A stretch of DNA of 64,000 nt from Burkholderiales bacterium (GTDB taxonomy: Bacteria > Pseudomonadota > Gammaproteobacteria > Burkholderiales > Burkholderiaceae_C). The DNA lies in assembly GCA_017307855.1 (NCBI GenBank), contig JAFKGD010000014.1, positions 62,001 through 126,000 on the forward strand, read 5' to 3'. Positions 62,176-64,000 of this stretch are shown here, piece by piece. Positions within the stretch are counted from its first letter, which is position 1. Each line of letters opens with the position of its first letter. Made by a program: the position numbers and the translations under genes. The notes under the pieces are model-generated. The model saw only the letters and a list, made by a program, of their open reading frames with translations, did not search any database and was not told the origin of the DNA.

Positions 62176-62226
62176 CAGCAGCTCCGGTCGCGACGGGCGC
62201 GAACGCAGGCCAGGGCGCGCCGCGCA

Positions 62227-62308
62227 CGGCCGCCCGAAGCGGCTGCGCCGCCCCCTCGAAGGGGGTTGGCGGCTACACGCAGTGAGCAAGCCTGGGGGTG
62301 GGCCATGA
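62227..62308 (-). repeat. Post-stop two-hairpin intergenic repeat, copy D (variant)
   Basis: On the minus strand, six bases after the flgE stop: CCCACCCCCAGGC, then CACTGCGTG, the hairpin CCCCCTTCGAGGGGG and a second stem of different sequence (GCCGC-TTCGG-GCGGC) where the other copies have CCGGCAAAGCCGG. The second stem kept a hairpin while its sequence changed. Confidence 0.75.
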
Positions 62309-63505
62309 TTACCTCAGGTTCACCAGGGTCGACATGACCTGGTCCTGCGTCTTGATGGTCTGCGCGTTGGCCTGGTAGGCGCGCTGCGCGGTCATCATGC
62401 TCACCAGCTCGGCGGTGATGTCCACGTTGGACTCTTCCAGCGTGCCCGAGCGCAGCAGGCCGAACTGGCCCTCGCCGGGCGCGCCGACGATGGGCTGGCC
62501 CGATTCGTAGGTTTCCTTCCAGTAGCTGTTGCTCCCGGTGGTCAGGCCCTGCACGTTGCGGAAGTTCACCAGCGCGATCTGGCCGGCCGACTGCGTCTGG
62601 CCGTTCGAGTAGGTGGCGGTGATGACGCCGCTTTCCTCGATCTGCATGCCGGTGATCGTGCCGGCGGGGTAGCCGTCCGTCTGCAGCTCGTTGATGCCGA
62701 ACTTGGTGTTGCTCTGCGTGGTCGCGCCCAGATCCAGGTTGACCGAGAACGTGCCGTTCTGCGAGGTCAGCGTGATCGGCGGGATCGTCGAGGCCACCAG
62801 TCCGCCCGTGGCGTTGAAGTTGATCGTCGTGTGCAGGGCCGGCGTGGAGCCGCCCACGCTGGTGTAGACGTCCCAGGTGTTGTTGGCGGTCTTGCTGAAG
62901 TAGATGCCCACGGGCACTTCGATACCCTGCGAGTCGTAGGCCGTGATCGAAGTGCCGTACGTGGTCACCGGCGTGGGCGGGGTGGCGGTGGCGGCCACGG
63001 GCGAGGTGGCATCGAGCGTGAACTCGGCGAACAGCTCGGTGGAGGCACGCGCCGGGATCGGGGCCGACGTGGGCAGCTGCAGCGGCACCAGCGTGGCGCT
63101 GGTGCGGTTACCGATGGTGTCGGTGTTGTAGCCCATGAGCTGCGAACCGTTGCCGTCCACGATGTTGCCGTCGCGGTCGAGCTTGAAGGCGCCGGCGCGC
63201 GTGTAGGCGGTCGAGCCATCGGGCAGGGTGACCTGGTAGAAGCCGCTGCCGTTGATGGCGATGTCCAGGTCGTTGCCGGTGATGTTGAGGCTGCCCTGCG
63301 AGAACTGCTGCGTGACGCGGCCCACCTCCACGCCCAGGCCCACGCTCACGCCGCCCACGATGCCGGCCGAGCTGGCGTACACCTCGGCGAATTCGGCGCG
63401 CTGGGATTTCATGCCGATGGTGCCGGCGTTGGAGATGTTGTGGCCGATGACGTCCAGGTTGCGGCTGGCGGCGTTCAGACCCGAGAGGCCTTGCTGAAAA
63501 CTCAT
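62309..63505 (-). CDS. flgE: Flagellar hook protein FlgE
   Basis: A 398-residue FlgE: N terminus FQQGLSGLNAASRNLDVIGH, NISNAGTIGMKSQRAEF; C terminus ESNVDITAELVSMMTAQRAY, QANAQTIKTQDQVMSTLVNL. It polymerises into the hook. Starts 53 bp after flgD. A two-hairpin repeat follows its stop, so mRNA upstream of the repeat could be more stable, fitting the large number of hook subunits needed. Confidence 0.97.
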   Translation of the reverse strand: MSFQQGLSGLNAASRNLDVIGHNISNAGTIGMKSQRAEFAEVYASSAGIVGGVSVGLGVEVGRVTQQFSQGSLNITGNDLDIAINGSGFYQVTLPDGSTAYTRAGAFKLDRDGNIVDGNGSQLMGYNTDTIGNRTSATLVPLQLPTSAPIPARASTELFAEFTLDATSPVAATATPPTPVTTYGTSITAYDSQGIEVPVGIYFSKTANNTWDVYTSVGGSTPALHTTINFNATGGLVASTIPPITLTSQNGTFSVNLDLGATTQSNTKFGINELQTDGYPAGTITGMQIEESGVITATYSNGQTQSAGQIALVNFRNVQGLTTGSNSYWKETYESGQPIVGAPGEGQFGLLRSGTLEESNVDITAELVSMMTAQRAYQANAQTIKTQDQVMSTLVNLR

Positions 63506-63558
63506 GGATTGCTCCTGTGGCGGGTGCGGTGAGTGGAGGGAGGGGCGTGTTCAGGCGC

Positions 63559-64000
63559 TTACAGCACGCCCTTGATCTTTCCGTAGGCGACGGCGCCGTT
63601 GGCTTCGAGTTCGAGCGACAGCGCGCCGCCTTCGACACCCACGTAGACGACCTTGTCGCGCATGAAGGTCTTGGATTCGACGGCCGTGCCGGAATTGCTG
63701 GCCGTCACCTTGAAGCGCAGGTCGGCGTTGTTGTATTGCGAGGCGTCCCAGCTGAAGCCGTGCGTGCCGGAACCCAGCGCGCCCAGCTGCAGGGTGTCCA
63801 GCACCACGCCGCCGGGCGTCAGCACTTCCACCTTGACGCTGGTGGCTGCGTCCGACAGCTCGAACACGCCCGAGGCCGTGTCTTCCACGCGCGTCATGGC
63901 ATTGCCTTCGGTCAGCACGCTGCGGCCCACCAGGCTGCTGGACTGCAGCAGCTGCATGCCGCCGAACTGCTCGGCCATGCTCTTGACGGTGCTGTTGAGC
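63559..64000 (-). CDS. flgD: Flagellar hook-cap protein FlgD, partial (5' end outside window)
   Basis: The C-terminal 147 residues of FlgD; the start lies beyond the window. Visible segments are LQSSSLVGRSVLTEGNAM, GGVVLDTLQLGALGSGTHGF and SWDASQYNNADLRFKVTAS, the last being the usual FlgD FnIII/tudor region. It caps the growing hook. The first ATG inside the window (63978) is internal. Its position before flgE fits the standard operon order. Confidence 0.93.
   Translation of the reverse strand, partial: LNSTVKSMAEQFGGMQLLQSSSLVGRSVLTEGNAMTRVEDTASGVFELSDAATSVKVEVLTPGGVVLDTLQLGALGSGTHGFSWDASQYNNADLRFKVTASNSGTAVESKTFMRDKVVYVGVEGGALSLELEANGAVAYGKIKGVL

Overview
The window is high-GC DNA with dense, closely spaced genes. 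Its flg operon order, TRAP and Bug/TctC-type uptake proteins, hemE-priA adjacency and LysR-rich regulation suggest a motile betaproteobacterium of the Burkholderiales, most likely Comamonadaceae. This placement is inference from gene content; no rRNA gene is present. I saw no tRNA, rRNA, CRISPR array, insertion sequence or prophage.

Layout. 1-10.2 kb: a LysR regulator broken at its 5' end, facing a quinone-oxidoreductase-like dehydrogenase; a TRAP importer (dctP-dctQ-dctM) facing a second LysR regulator; a Bcr/CflA-type exporter; a DsbD/ScsB-like disulfide reductase; and a small four-cysteine periplasmic protein. 10.3-19.4 kb: one long co-directional catabolic operon (thiolase, acyl-CoA ligase, FAH-family hydrolase, four-gene ABC importer, MBL-fold hydrolase, cupin). 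It sits behind a palindrome-rich promoter and contains a striking 45-bp tandem repeat between its two permease genes. 19.5-28.7 kb: a DUF4287 protein, a PAS-LuxR regulator, hemE, an unusual DnaA-box-containing intergenic region, priA, an AEC transporter, a Rep-type helicase and outer-membrane phospholipase A. 28.6-32.6 kb: a compact three-gene operon encoding a LuxI/FeeM-like N-acyltransferase, a haem-oxygenase-fold diiron enzyme and a CqsS/LqsS-like hybrid histidine kinase, which together look like an uncharacterised make-and-sense signalling system. 32.8-39.8 kb: a Bug-type binding protein, a sirtuin, an exported SAM methyltransferase, an APC permease, a 'mobile mystery protein' A/B (HTH/Fic) pair and an MFS transporter. 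40.1-53.2 kb: a giant DUF11/SdrD-B surface protein, a large outer-membrane beta-barrel and an OmpA-family protein in tandem, then an orphan response regulator. 53.3-64 kb: an HDOD protein and the flagellar operon flgD(partial)-E-F-G-H-I-J-K-L on the minus strand.

The main cross-cutting feature is a family of four short two-hairpin repeats. Each is placed directly after a stop codon inside an operon (after dctP, the MBL gene, flgI and flgE), where it could set different expression levels for the genes on either side. The best candidates for undescribed biology are the acyltransferase / diiron enzyme / hybrid kinase operon, the DUF11-barrel-OmpA trio, the 45-residue repeat peptide joined to both permease genes by ATGA overlaps, and the inverted-repeat/DnaA-box region upstream of priA.
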